A DNA stretch of 5,356 nucleotides from Desulfobacterales bacterium S5133MH16 (GTDB lineage Bacteria > Desulfobacterota > Desulfobacteria > Desulfobacterales > UBA11574). Made by a program: the position numbers and the translations under genes. The notes beneath the pieces are model-generated. The model made no database searches. It was given only the letters and a program-made list of their open reading frames with translations, and was not told the origin of the DNA. The stretch covers positions 1-5,356 of the forward strand of contig MAXL01000339.1 in the NCBI GenBank assembly GCA_001751005.1, read 5' to 3'. Shown here piece after piece: positions 1-5,356 of this stretch; within the stretch, counting starts at the first letter, position 1; every line of letters starts with the position of its first letter.

Positions 1-22
1 TATGATTTGTTGCTGTAATATC

Positions 23-109
23 AGCATATTGTAAACAACTAACCTATTAGCAATTCTATTGCACAAAAATTGGACATAAGCATATTTCGTGCCAACCTAA
101 TAACCAATT
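23..109 (+). repeat. Imperfect two-copy direct repeat in AT-rich DNA
   Basis: AGCATATT occurs at 23-30 and again at 79-86. Each copy is followed, about 10 bases later, by a related block: AACCTATTAGCAATT (41-55) and AACCTAATAACCAATT (94-109). The period is about 55 bases and the middle segment between the blocks has diverged. It may be an old duplication or paired binding sites; function unknown. Confidence 0.35.
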
Positions 110-222
110 GAAATTACTAAACATCTTTTTGTATGTTGAAAAAAAACGCCTTGATAGTGTCCAAAAAGTTCATGAGAAATTTACGAGGTCTGAAATCAAA
201 GGGTACATAAAATTTTGTTCTT

Positions 223-242
223 ATTCGTGTTCATTCGTGGCT
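223..242 (+). repeat. Ten-base tandem repeat built on ATTCGTG
   Basis: ATTCGTGTTC is followed directly by ATTCGTGGCT, so ATTCGTG recurs with a 10-base period. On the minus strand this reads CCACGAATGAACACGAAT. From memory, similar strings recur in intergenic DNA of some environmental bacteria, which suggests a dispersed repeat remnant; I cannot verify this here. Confidence 0.35.
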
Positions 243-276
243 GAGAAATTGGGGAAATCACATAGTCGTCCCGCCA

Positions 277-2343
277 TTAAAATGTATAGCTTACGTTGAC
301 TCCAAATGTCCTTTCCGGTGCTGGAATCAGGTACCTCTCCTCGTATTCTTTATCAAACAGATTAGCCACATAACCTTTAAGTTTCAGTTTCTTGTCCCAA
401 AAGCACTGTTGGAAACCAAAATCGATCGTCACAAAACCATCGATCTTCTCGTTTAAACTTGTTTTTCTGTCGTCCACATATCTGATGTCGCCCATAATTG
501 TCGTATCTTGCCATGGTGCCCATTCAAGACCCAGATTGGCTTTGTGTCGTGGGAGCTGATGCGAGTCATTGCTGATTTGTTCTTCCGGAACAGGCGTATA
601 TCCGAGCTCATAATCCTGGTAAGTATAATTAATATATCCGCTAACGAGTTCAGAAATCTCAAAATTTAGTTCCGCTTCTATCCCCTGAAGTTTTAGATAA
701 TCAGCATTGAAAACCGCATCTTCGAGTCTTCCTGCCATGGCAAGGGTCATGGTGCTGGTGCGATTAAAAAGTATATAGTTATCCACGTCATAATAGTAGT
801 AAGTTAGTCTGGCGCTGTTTCTGCCAATTTGTTTTAATACGCCCACCTCGTACTCCATGGCTGTTTCTTTATCTAAGTAATTCCCTGTAGAATATCCCAT
901 AGAGTTCCATTCCTGCCAGGTAGGTATTCGGAAGGCTTTGCTGATGTTAACAAAACCTCTCGTACCCGGTTGCAATTCGTATGTCAGGCCGGCCTTTGGG
1001 GACCATTCGTCAATATGTTCATTAACAGAAACCTCGTTTCCTCTTATGGCAACAAAATTTAAATCTACATCATCGTATCGCAAACCCAGGGTGAGATTAA
1101 GCGCTTCGGTAATCTGCCATGAATCTTCTATATAACCTGCCCGATGCTCTATCTTTTTCTGTCTGTCAGCCTCCGTGGGGCCCAAGGGCGGTCTGCGCAT
1201 AGAATACTCGCCGTACAGGTTCTTGCCGTCAAACCCAAAGGTGACGTGGTGCTTATCAAACAAGCTTACTCGATTTTGGACAATCCATCCATAGTCATCA
1301 AAGATAAAATCCCAGCAATGCTTACGATAGTCACCTATGAAAAATTGGTTCATAACTTGATTCCTGTCTTCTCTGGTTTTATAAATATGTATCTTCCAGT
1401 CACCAAGTTTTGAGGGTTGTTCAAAAATCAAATCAAAATACTGAGTCTCTCGATCGAAAAAATTTTCGCCACCCGAATAGTATGGAGTACCAAAAGCCTC
1501 TTCAGGAACATCGGGATAAGAAGAATCGTAATCAAATCCGGAAGGGTCATTAACCACAAAAAGGCCTTTGTCCTGATTGCTGATTTTATATCCGAGGGTC
1601 AAACGGCCATCAAAGGGAAAAAGATAGGATAGTCTGCCGGTGAAGTCCCGGATTTCGTAATCGCTGTTTCTGAGATAGCCGTCAGAGGATCGATATCCGC
1701 CGGCCAACGCGTAACCAAGGGAGTCTGCATTCCCCGTCAGTCTGACTGTGTATGATTGAGTATCATAAGAGGAATAATCGGCATCCATGACAACTTCCGG
1801 CTTCATATCCTCTCTTGTCCCACCTTTTTTAGTGACAATGTTAATGGTTCCGCCGATAGTTTCTCCGTAAATGGCAGAATGGGCGCCGCGCATAACCTCT
1901 ATACTCTCTATGTTCTCAAGGGAAAGCGATGTCCAATCAACCAGAGTGTCACCGAATCCGCCTGCATTTCTGATCGGCCTTCCATCTATGCGGACCATAA
2001 ATCTTCTCCCGCCGAATCCTCTTATCTTCACCACATCCTTATCATCAGAGAGCGCAGGAGCACTCCTCTGGATGTCGATTCCGGCTATGCTCTGCAAGAT
2101 ATCCTGTATCGTTTCTCCGCCTTTTGGGCTGCGATAGGAGTCCAGATTAATCGAAGTCGTTTCATGTCCGATGTTTATTCCTTTTACCCCTCCTTGATGA
2201 GCTGTTACCACGACCTCACCGATCCGGCGGACGGTCTCTTGCTTATCTTCATTCTCTTCTCCCATCTCTTCCGCCCAAGTCGGCGGAGACGTGACAAAGG
2301 ATAGTGTACCCACAATCATAAGGATTAAGCTAAAGTAATGCAT
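277..2343 (-). CDS. TonB-dependent outer-membrane receptor (receptor A), intact
   Basis: This is a 688-residue outer-membrane active transporter of the TonB-dependent family, which takes up a scarce ligand using energy from TonB/ExbBD. A signal peptide covers residues 1-24 and ends in TWA before EE. An acidic linker follows, then a TonB-box-like stretch GEVVVTA (42-48). The plug domain spans roughly 57-172 and shows the family signatures IRGF (107-110), IDGRPI (119-124), IESIEVMRG (145-153) and GGTINIVTKK (164-173). The rest is a 22-strand-type beta-barrel with alternating aromatic strands. It ends NLFDKEYEERY...VNVSYTF, with the terminal Phe that the outer-membrane assembly machinery recognises. 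The frame is open 12 codons further upstream, but I chose this ATG because AAGGAG lies 7 bases before it and the signal peptide begins here. It is the last gene of the cluster. The substrate is not recognisable: siderophore, corrinoid or another metal chelate are all possible. The family call is secure. Confidence 0.95.
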   Translation of the reverse strand: MHYFSLILMIVGTLSFVTSPPTWAEEMGEENEDKQETVRRIGEVVVTAHQGGVKGINIGHETTSINLDSYRSPKGGETIQDILQSIAGIDIQRSAPALSDDKDVVKIRGFGGRRFMVRIDGRPIRNAGGFGDTLVDWTSLSLENIESIEVMRGAHSAIYGETIGGTINIVTKKGGTREDMKPEVVMDADYSSYDTQSYTVRLTGNADSLGYALAGGYRSSDGYLRNSDYEIRDFTGRLSYLFPFDGRLTLGYKISNQDKGLFVVNDPSGFDYDSSYPDVPEEAFGTPYYSGGENFFDRETQYFDLIFEQPSKLGDWKIHIYKTREDRNQVMNQFFIGDYRKHCWDFIFDDYGWIVQNRVSLFDKHHVTFGFDGKNLYGEYSMRRPPLGPTEADRQKKIEHRAGYIEDSWQITEALNLTLGLRYDDVDLNFVAIRGNEVSVNEHIDEWSPKAGLTYELQPGTRGFVNISKAFRIPTWQEWNSMGYSTGNYLDKETAMEYEVGVLKQIGRNSARLTYYYYDVDNYILFNRTSTMTLAMAGRLEDAVFNADYLKLQGIEAELNFEISELVSGYINYTYQDYELGYTPVPEEQISNDSHQLPRHKANLGLEWAPWQDTTIMGDIRYVDDRKTSLNEKIDGFVTIDFGFQQCFWDKKLKLKGYVANLFDKEYEERYLIPAPERTFGVNVSYTF

Positions 2344-2350
2344 TTGATTT

Positions 2351-2356
2351 CTCCTT
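2351..2356 (-). promoter_or_regulatory. Ribosome binding site deciding the start of receptor A
   Basis: On the minus strand AAGGAG sits 7 bases before the ATG at 2343. The more upstream in-frame ATG at 2379 has no such signal and lies inside a stem-loop, so the annotated start is the shorter one. Confidence 0.8.
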
Positions 2357-2364
2357 ACTTCCTG

Positions 2365-2381
2365 CAATGCTCTCTGCATTG
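2365..2381 (-). other. Stem-loop just upstream of the receptor A ribosome binding site
   Basis: The arms CAATGC and GCATTG form a perfect 6-bp stem with a 5-base loop. It lies 8 bases beyond the AAGGAG of receptor A in the B-A gap. No T-run follows on the minus strand, so it is not a typical terminator. It may affect mRNA stability or translation of receptor A. Its right-hand arm is also used by an extended form of the adjacent hairpin. Confidence 0.5.
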
Positions 2382-2407
2382 GGGTGGGGCAACAAAGCCC
2401 TCACCCC
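2381..2407 (-). other. Strong GC-rich stem-loop between gene B and receptor A
   Basis: In plus-strand terms GGGGTGGGGC (2381-2390) pairs with GCCC-T-CACCCC (2397-2407), giving 10 base pairs with one bulged base and the 6-base loop AACAAA. The stem can grow by four more pairs (GCAT 2376-2379 with ATGC 2408-2411, T2380 bulged), which would break the neighbouring hairpin. It starts 12 bases after the gene B stop codon. There is no T-run, so I read it as an intercistronic stability or attenuation element rather than a standard intrinsic terminator. Confidence 0.55.
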
Positions 2408-2418
2408 ATGCGGCATCT

Positions 2419-3183
2419 TTATATGCCGAGAGTCAGACTGGTGGAATAAGAGTACTCGTCGGCCTCAGCTTTATCGGGATAAGGGGTCTTATGGCCTGTC
2501 TTCAACAGCCACTGTCCTTTGGCGCTCAATTTGACATGGACAATACCCTCAGCATCCGTCTCTTCTTCCACTGCCCAATGTTTTTTTTCATCGGTTTTGA
2601 AACCCGAATAGATGCCCTGGACCTTGGCCCCGGCAAGGGGCTTACCCCGGAACATAACCTTCACAGGCAAGGTATCGCCTACTTCCAAACCGGCCGGATC
2701 TTTCAAAGGGACAATTTCAAGGGGCCTGCCGCTTTCTTGGGAAAAGCCGTCTTTCTTTCCCCCAACCTCAATCAATCCCTTGGCATTCATGATGTACTGA
2801 AAGCATGAGACGACATCGGTCACATCCTTTTTGCTCCCCAACTTATGTCCCTGCTTTGTTATGGAAAGGAATCCGGATTTAAGATTAGCAATAATCCGGT
2901 AAGTCCCTTTGGTTGTCGGAGTAAATCGGTAGAATGCCGGAAAGATTTTTTCCACGGTCACCTTTTGTCCATCGGGGGCAAGGGCGTAGATGCTTTCAAC
3001 CCATCCTTCGTTTATGGCCTCATGACGCGGATATTTGTGTCCCCAGCCGATCTCGATCCATACTGTCTCGCCCGGGTCAGCTTTATGTTGATTTGTGTTG
3101 AACCAAAGCATGTGGGCTTGTGCAGATGCAGCCGTCAACGTTATTAGCATGCCTACCATAATGATGAAGATTATCTTCCTCAT
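2419..3183 (-). CDS. Exported DUF4198 (COG5266-like) protein, putative periplasmic metal-uptake component
   Basis: This 254-residue protein has a clear signal peptide, MRKIIFIIMVGMLITLTAA..., ending in AQA at residue 23. The mature chain should begin HMLWF. After that come the DUF4198-like block PGETVWIEIGWGHKYPRHE (residues 37-55), a TKGTYRIIA strand typical of these Ig-like folds (91-99), and a C-terminal Ig/carboxypeptidase-regulatory-like module (about 170-234: VKVMFRGKPLAGAKVQG, then ETDAEGIVHVKL). It has no membrane anchor and no lipobox, so it is probably a soluble periplasmic protein. Relatives are often annotated as periplasmic parts of Co/Ni transport; direct biochemical proof for the family is thin, as far as I recall. 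It sits between two TonB receptors on the same strand, which supports a role in handling the imported ligand or metal. The start is chosen for AAGGAGG 7 bases upstream and for the signal peptide. A longer in-frame start at 3240 (19 extra residues) also has a Shine-Dalgarno sequence. Confidence 0.85.
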   Translation of the reverse strand: MRKIIFIIMVGMLITLTAASAQAHMLWFNTNQHKADPGETVWIEIGWGHKYPRHEAINEGWVESIYALAPDGQKVTVEKIFPAFYRFTPTTKGTYRIIANLKSGFLSITKQGHKLGSKKDVTDVVSCFQYIMNAKGLIEVGGKKDGFSQESGRPLEIVPLKDPAGLEVGDTLPVKVMFRGKPLAGAKVQGIYSGFKTDEKKHWAVEEETDAEGIVHVKLSAKGQWLLKTGHKTPYPDKAEADEYSYSTSLTLGI

Positions 3184-3190
3184 TGTTCTC

Positions 3191-3197
3191 CCTCCTT
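3191..3197 (-). promoter_or_regulatory. Ribosome binding site for the preferred gene B start
   Basis: AAGGAGG on the minus strand, 7 bases before the ATG at 3183. It is stronger than the AAGGAG at 3252-3247 that serves the alternative ATG at 3240 with a 6-base spacer. Starting at 3183 puts the signal peptide directly at the N-terminus. Confidence 0.75.
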
Positions 3198-3246
3198 TTC
3201 TTTTGTTGAAATATGGGGTTTGGCGCCTTTCGCCACTCATCTCACT

Positions 3247-3252
3247 CTCCTT
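3247..3252 (-). promoter_or_regulatory. Alternative ribosome binding site for a 19-residue longer gene B
   Basis: AAGGAG on the minus strand lies 6 bases before an in-frame ATG at 3240. Translation from there would add a basic 19-residue extension beginning MSGERRQ ahead of the signal peptide. The site could be a true alternative start, or a leader translated into the gene. A small inverted repeat (TGGCG, loop CCTTT, CGCCA at 3221-3235) lies between the two starts. Confidence 0.35.
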
Positions 3253-3314
3253 CTGCTCTTAGCGCTCGACAAAGATGCAGCACCTCCTTGGATCTCGCTT
3301 ACATTTTTTCCGGG

Positions 3315-5224
3315 TTAGAATTCTGCCGAGTATCCAATATAGTAGTAACGGGCGCCAGGGTCGATCACAGACCCGCCGCGCGTCCAGTTACTCGGCGATT
3401 TATCGTCAAACAGGTTATCTATGCCGGAGAACAACTCGTGGTTCTTGAACAGTCCATAACCGAGCCTGACATCAACCTGGGTATAGGTAGTTTCGACCAA
3501 TTCCCGCGATGGAGCCGTGGCATAAAAATCTATGATCTTCCGGTAATACGTATGAAAATTCGTTTTACCGAAGTATAATGTGCTTCCCAATTTAACCTTA
3601 TTTTGGGCATAGTCTTGAAGTCTTTCACCAGTGTCATCATCCACTTTGTGCAGATACTCCCACGAGGCAGACAGCTCCCAGAAATCCCACGGCCTGGCGT
3701 CAAAGGTAAACTCGGTACCGTCAATTTTTGCCTTACTAACGTTCATATATTCTGAAACAAAATTGTATACAGGACCAGGACTTACCTTGACGTCAGTTAT
3801 TTCGGCGCTGATCAGGTTATCGATTTTTGAATAATGATAAATACCTTCCACGCCGCACTTTTTGGTTCTGTAGCCAAGAGCGGCTTCGTAGGTTTCTGAT
3901 TCTTCCGGTTCAAGGTCAGGATTGCCTATGACATCAAAGACCCGATTTCCCGATGCTCGTTTGAAGCTCGAATACTGTTCGGCGAAACTAGGCGCTTTGA
4001 AGCCACGACCATAACCAACCCGGATAAACCAGTTCCCCGGCCGCCAGGACAAGGCGCCCCTCGGATTGGTGGTGTCACCAAAATCGCTGTAGTCGTCATA
4101 ACGGACACCCGCTACCAGTATGACATCGTCCCAAATCCGCCATTGGTCCTGCACAAGTATATGGTACACCTTGCGGTCCGGCACTTTGGAGTATATGGTC
4201 TGCTCAATTTCCTGTCTCCTTGCACCGGCGCCCAAGGTGGCCGTATGGTTCCCAAAAAAAGAGCGTGTAAAAAACGTATTCAGTTCAATTTGCTTGTAGT
4301 CCGTCGATTCCGTTCCGGCCGTGCGGTCGGATTCGGCATCATTCCGTCCGAAACCAAGAGCCATATCAAAGATACCAAGATCAGTCTCATTATGGTATTT
4401 GCCATCCAGGTGATAACGTTCTTCCTTTTCAAAGGTCGGGACGTTGCCGGCGGAACTAACGCCTTCGTCCTCCTCGTGGTAATATTCGAAATTCCATCCG
4501 AGCCAGTGGTAGGCGCTTATGTCGTAAGTCCCGCCATAGGAAAGAAACAGCTTGTCCTCCTGGTTCAGAGTGGTGAAAGGGTCATCGGTGTCTTCTTTGA
4601 ATTCGTCACGCTTCTTGACCTCAAAGGAGGCCCGGTGACGGCTGCTGCCGTATCTGCCCAGGTTGGCGGCACCCTTGAATATGATCGTGTCGCGCTGCTC
4701 TCTTTCAACGATGCCGCCGACAAGTGTAGTCTGAAGGGATTTTTCATCCGTCGGTTTCTTGGTGACAATGTTAATAACACCAGCGAGCGCCTCGGAACCG
4801 TACAACGCAGACATTGGTCCCCGTACGATCTCGATTCGCTCAATGTCTTCCAACTGCAGACCGTTCAAATCGGCGCTCGTGTTTCCGTATTTGACGGTTC
4901 TCCGCAACCCGTTCACCATATCAGGGTGTGGTCGTCATCGAACCCTCATAGAGTGATGCGGGAATTGCTGCCACTGTCCCGGACGAAAAATCCAGCGGCA
5001 TAGTGCAAGACCTGCGAGAGACTGCGGCCGGAAAAAGAGCTGATTTTCTCTTCATCTATGACCTCGACCGTTGCCTGGACATCCTCGATCCTTTGTTCCG
5101 TACCGGGTGAGGTCACCGTGATTATCCCCAGTTTTGCCGTATCCTCGTCCGCAAACGCCAAAGAAGGGCAAAGTGCGGCACCGGCAGCAAGACAGACGGC
5201 GATCTGTTTCATCATCCTCATCAT
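3315..5224 (-). pseudogene. TonB-dependent outer-membrane receptor (receptor C), frame broken in the plug by a stop codon and a one-base shift
   Basis: Repaired, this would be a 636-residue CirA/BtuB-like TonB-dependent receptor. The 5' part encodes a signal peptide (1-25, ending AFA before DED), a TonB-box-like GIITVTS (33-39) and the first half of the plug up to SNSRITL (92). A TGA then stands where the conserved plug motif ITL-R-GFDDDHTLI needs Arg. After GFDDDHTLI the frame shifts by one missing base and continues as MVNGLRRT... The 3' part holds the rest of the plug (IERIEIVRGPMSALYG and AGVINIVTKK, about 127-157 in the repaired protein) and a complete barrel ending NLFDDKSPSN...YYYIGYSAEF. 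The start has AAGGAG 9 bases upstream. No Shine-Dalgarno precedes the ATG at 4919, so the 534-residue downstream part is unlikely to be made and would lack an export signal. It is the first gene of the cluster. It is either a recent pseudogene or a functional gene with assembly errors; the ligand is unknown. Confidence 0.8.
4917..4948 (-). other. Double lesion in receptor C: in-frame TGA and a one-base frameshift
   Basis: The TGA occupies 4948-4946. Reading on in the same frame gives GFDDDHTLI and then a second stop soon after. The downstream frame resumes at ATG-GTG-AAC (4919 leftward). Adding one base next to that ATG restores a normal receptor sequence of the type HTLI-M/L-VNGLRR. The two changes are therefore independent and about 25 bases apart. 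Confidence 0.8.
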
Positions 5225-5233
5225 ACCCGTTTT

Positions 5234-5239
5234 CTCCTT
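5234..5239 (-). promoter_or_regulatory. Ribosome binding site of receptor C
   Basis: AAGGAG on the minus strand, 9 bases before the first ATG of the MMRMMK signal-peptide start at 5224. The second ATG (5221) would be 12 bases away, so the first is preferred. The open frame runs further upstream to a TTG at 5290, but that extension has no such signal and is read as 5' leader. Confidence 0.7.
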
Positions 5240-5277
5240 TTCAATTCTCAATGATATGTGGGCATGGAGGTTGCGTA

Positions 5278-5288
5278 GTATCTGATAC
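5278..5288. promoter_or_regulatory. Short palindrome in the upstream region, possible operator
   Basis: GTATC-T-GATAC is a perfect 5+5 palindrome around one central base, 54 bases ahead of the receptor C start and 27 bases ahead of a possible plus-strand start. Its location suits a regulator site, but it matches no operator I recognise and could be chance. I could not find a convincing -35/-10 pair for the cluster in 5225-5356. Confidence 0.25.
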
Positions 5289-5315
5289 AACTTCTACTTG
5301 TCTGAAAAAGCTATA

Positions 5316-5356
5316 ATGTCAGAGATCATAACAAATGACCTTTTTGCGCTACTGCA
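5316..5356 (+). CDS. Possible start of a divergent gene, cut by the window edge
   Basis: An ATG at 5316 opens a frame that reads MSEIITNDLFALL to the window edge, which looks like a natural protein N-terminus. The upstream GAAAAAG is only a weak Shine-Dalgarno, and the ATG overlaps a TATAAT (5312-5317) that could instead be a -10 box for a transcript starting further right. Another ATG at 5335 is also open. Thirteen codons are too few to name a product. A divergent neighbour such as a regulator would fit the palindrome upstream, but this is a guess. Confidence 0.25.
   Translation, partial: MSEIITNDLFALL

Larger units (their letters stand above)
1..276. other. AT-rich non-coding region downstream of receptor A
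   Basis: I see no supported gene here. A 63-codon plus-strand frame from a TTG at 108 lacks a ribosome binding site and runs into the 3' end of receptor A. The region holds the two repeats listed separately and small hairpins (TGCTG/CAGCA at 11-26, GCAAT/ATTGC at 50-62). No clear intrinsic terminator follows receptor A: a T-run occurs on the minus strand near 140-147 but has no GC-rich stem before it. Confidence 0.6.

Noticed and set aside
108..299. A 63-codon plus-strand frame from a TTG in the left flank
   Set aside because: No ribosome binding site, biased composition from AT-rich repeats, and its end overlaps the receptor A C-terminus.
1756..2304. A 182-codon plus-strand frame opposite receptor A
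   Set aside because: It lies entirely antisense to the plug domain and signal-peptide region of an intact receptor, with no domain or ribosome binding site that I can support.
2338..2808. A 156-codon plus-strand frame opposite gene B and the B-A gap
   Set aside because: It is antisense to the DUF4198 protein and starts inside the leader of receptor A; no protein family is recognisable.
1831..4774. Identical GTGACAATGTTAAT in receptors A and C as a recombination repeat
   Set aside because: It encodes the conserved INIVTK plug motif in both genes; the flanking DNA is not alike, so shared protein constraint explains it.
4946..4948. TGA in receptor C as selenocysteine or as a recoded sense codon
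   Set aside because: The position calls for the conserved Arg of the plug, and a frameshift follows about 25 bases later. Recoding would not restore the frame, and the other two genes contain no in-frame TGA.
4970..4976. GCCACTG on the plus strand, resembling the B12-box core of a cobalamin riboswitch
   Set aside because: It lies within coding sequence on the opposite strand, with no surrounding riboswitch elements, and nothing similar is in the leader of receptor C.
4143..5003. A 286-codon open frame on the plus strand opposite receptor C
   Set aside because: It is antisense to a clear TonB receptor, including its plug motifs, has no recognisable domain, and its composition is what an antisense shadow gives.
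5240..5260. Possible Fur-box-like sequence (ATCATTGAGAATTGA on the minus strand) in the receptor C leader
   Set aside because: It shares only a few positions with the Fur consensus and lacks the inverted symmetry, so iron regulation cannot be claimed.

Overview
The window carries one leftward (minus-strand) gene cluster and little else. In transcription order, right to left, it holds a TonB-dependent outer-membrane receptor whose reading frame is broken (receptor C, about 5224-3315), a small exported DUF4198-type protein (gene B, 3183-2419) and a second, intact TonB-dependent receptor (receptor A, 2343-277). All three have signal peptides, and each start has a good Shine-Dalgarno sequence. 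The gaps of 131 and 75 bases contain no obvious terminator with a T-run, so one operon is the simplest reading.

TonB-dependent receptors and signal peptides ending in Ala-x-Ala point to a diderm (Gram-negative) bacterium. The middling base composition, with AT-rich flanks, and the pairing of TonB receptors with a DUF4198/COG5266 protein would suit a Desulfobacterota or other proteobacterial lineage. That placement is a weak inference; nothing here fixes taxonomy.

How the genes could work together: the receptors would import a scarce ligand across the outer membrane using TonB energy, and the exported DUF4198 protein would handle that ligand, or the metal in it, in the periplasm. DUF4198/COG5266 proteins are often annotated as periplasmic parts of cobalt/nickel uptake, so a metal or metal-chelate uptake locus is the best guess. 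No inner-membrane transporter, TonB/ExbBD or regulator is visible, and the ligand cannot be read from the sequence.

Points of interest are: two separate lesions within about 30 bases in the plug domain of receptor C; a pair of mutually exclusive stem-loops in the B-A gap; two plausible ribosome-binding sites and starts for gene B; a predicted N-terminal histidine on mature gene B protein; and AT-rich flanks with small repeats. I found no convincing novel defence, mobile or RNA system, CRISPR array, tRNA or rRNA.

Region by region: 1-276 AT-rich non-coding DNA with imperfect repeats; 277-2343 receptor A; 2344-2418 gap with two hairpins; 2419-3183 DUF4198 protein; 3184-3314 gap with alternative start signals; 3315-5224 broken receptor C; 5225-5356 upstream region, possibly with the first codons of a divergent plus-strand gene at the right edge.
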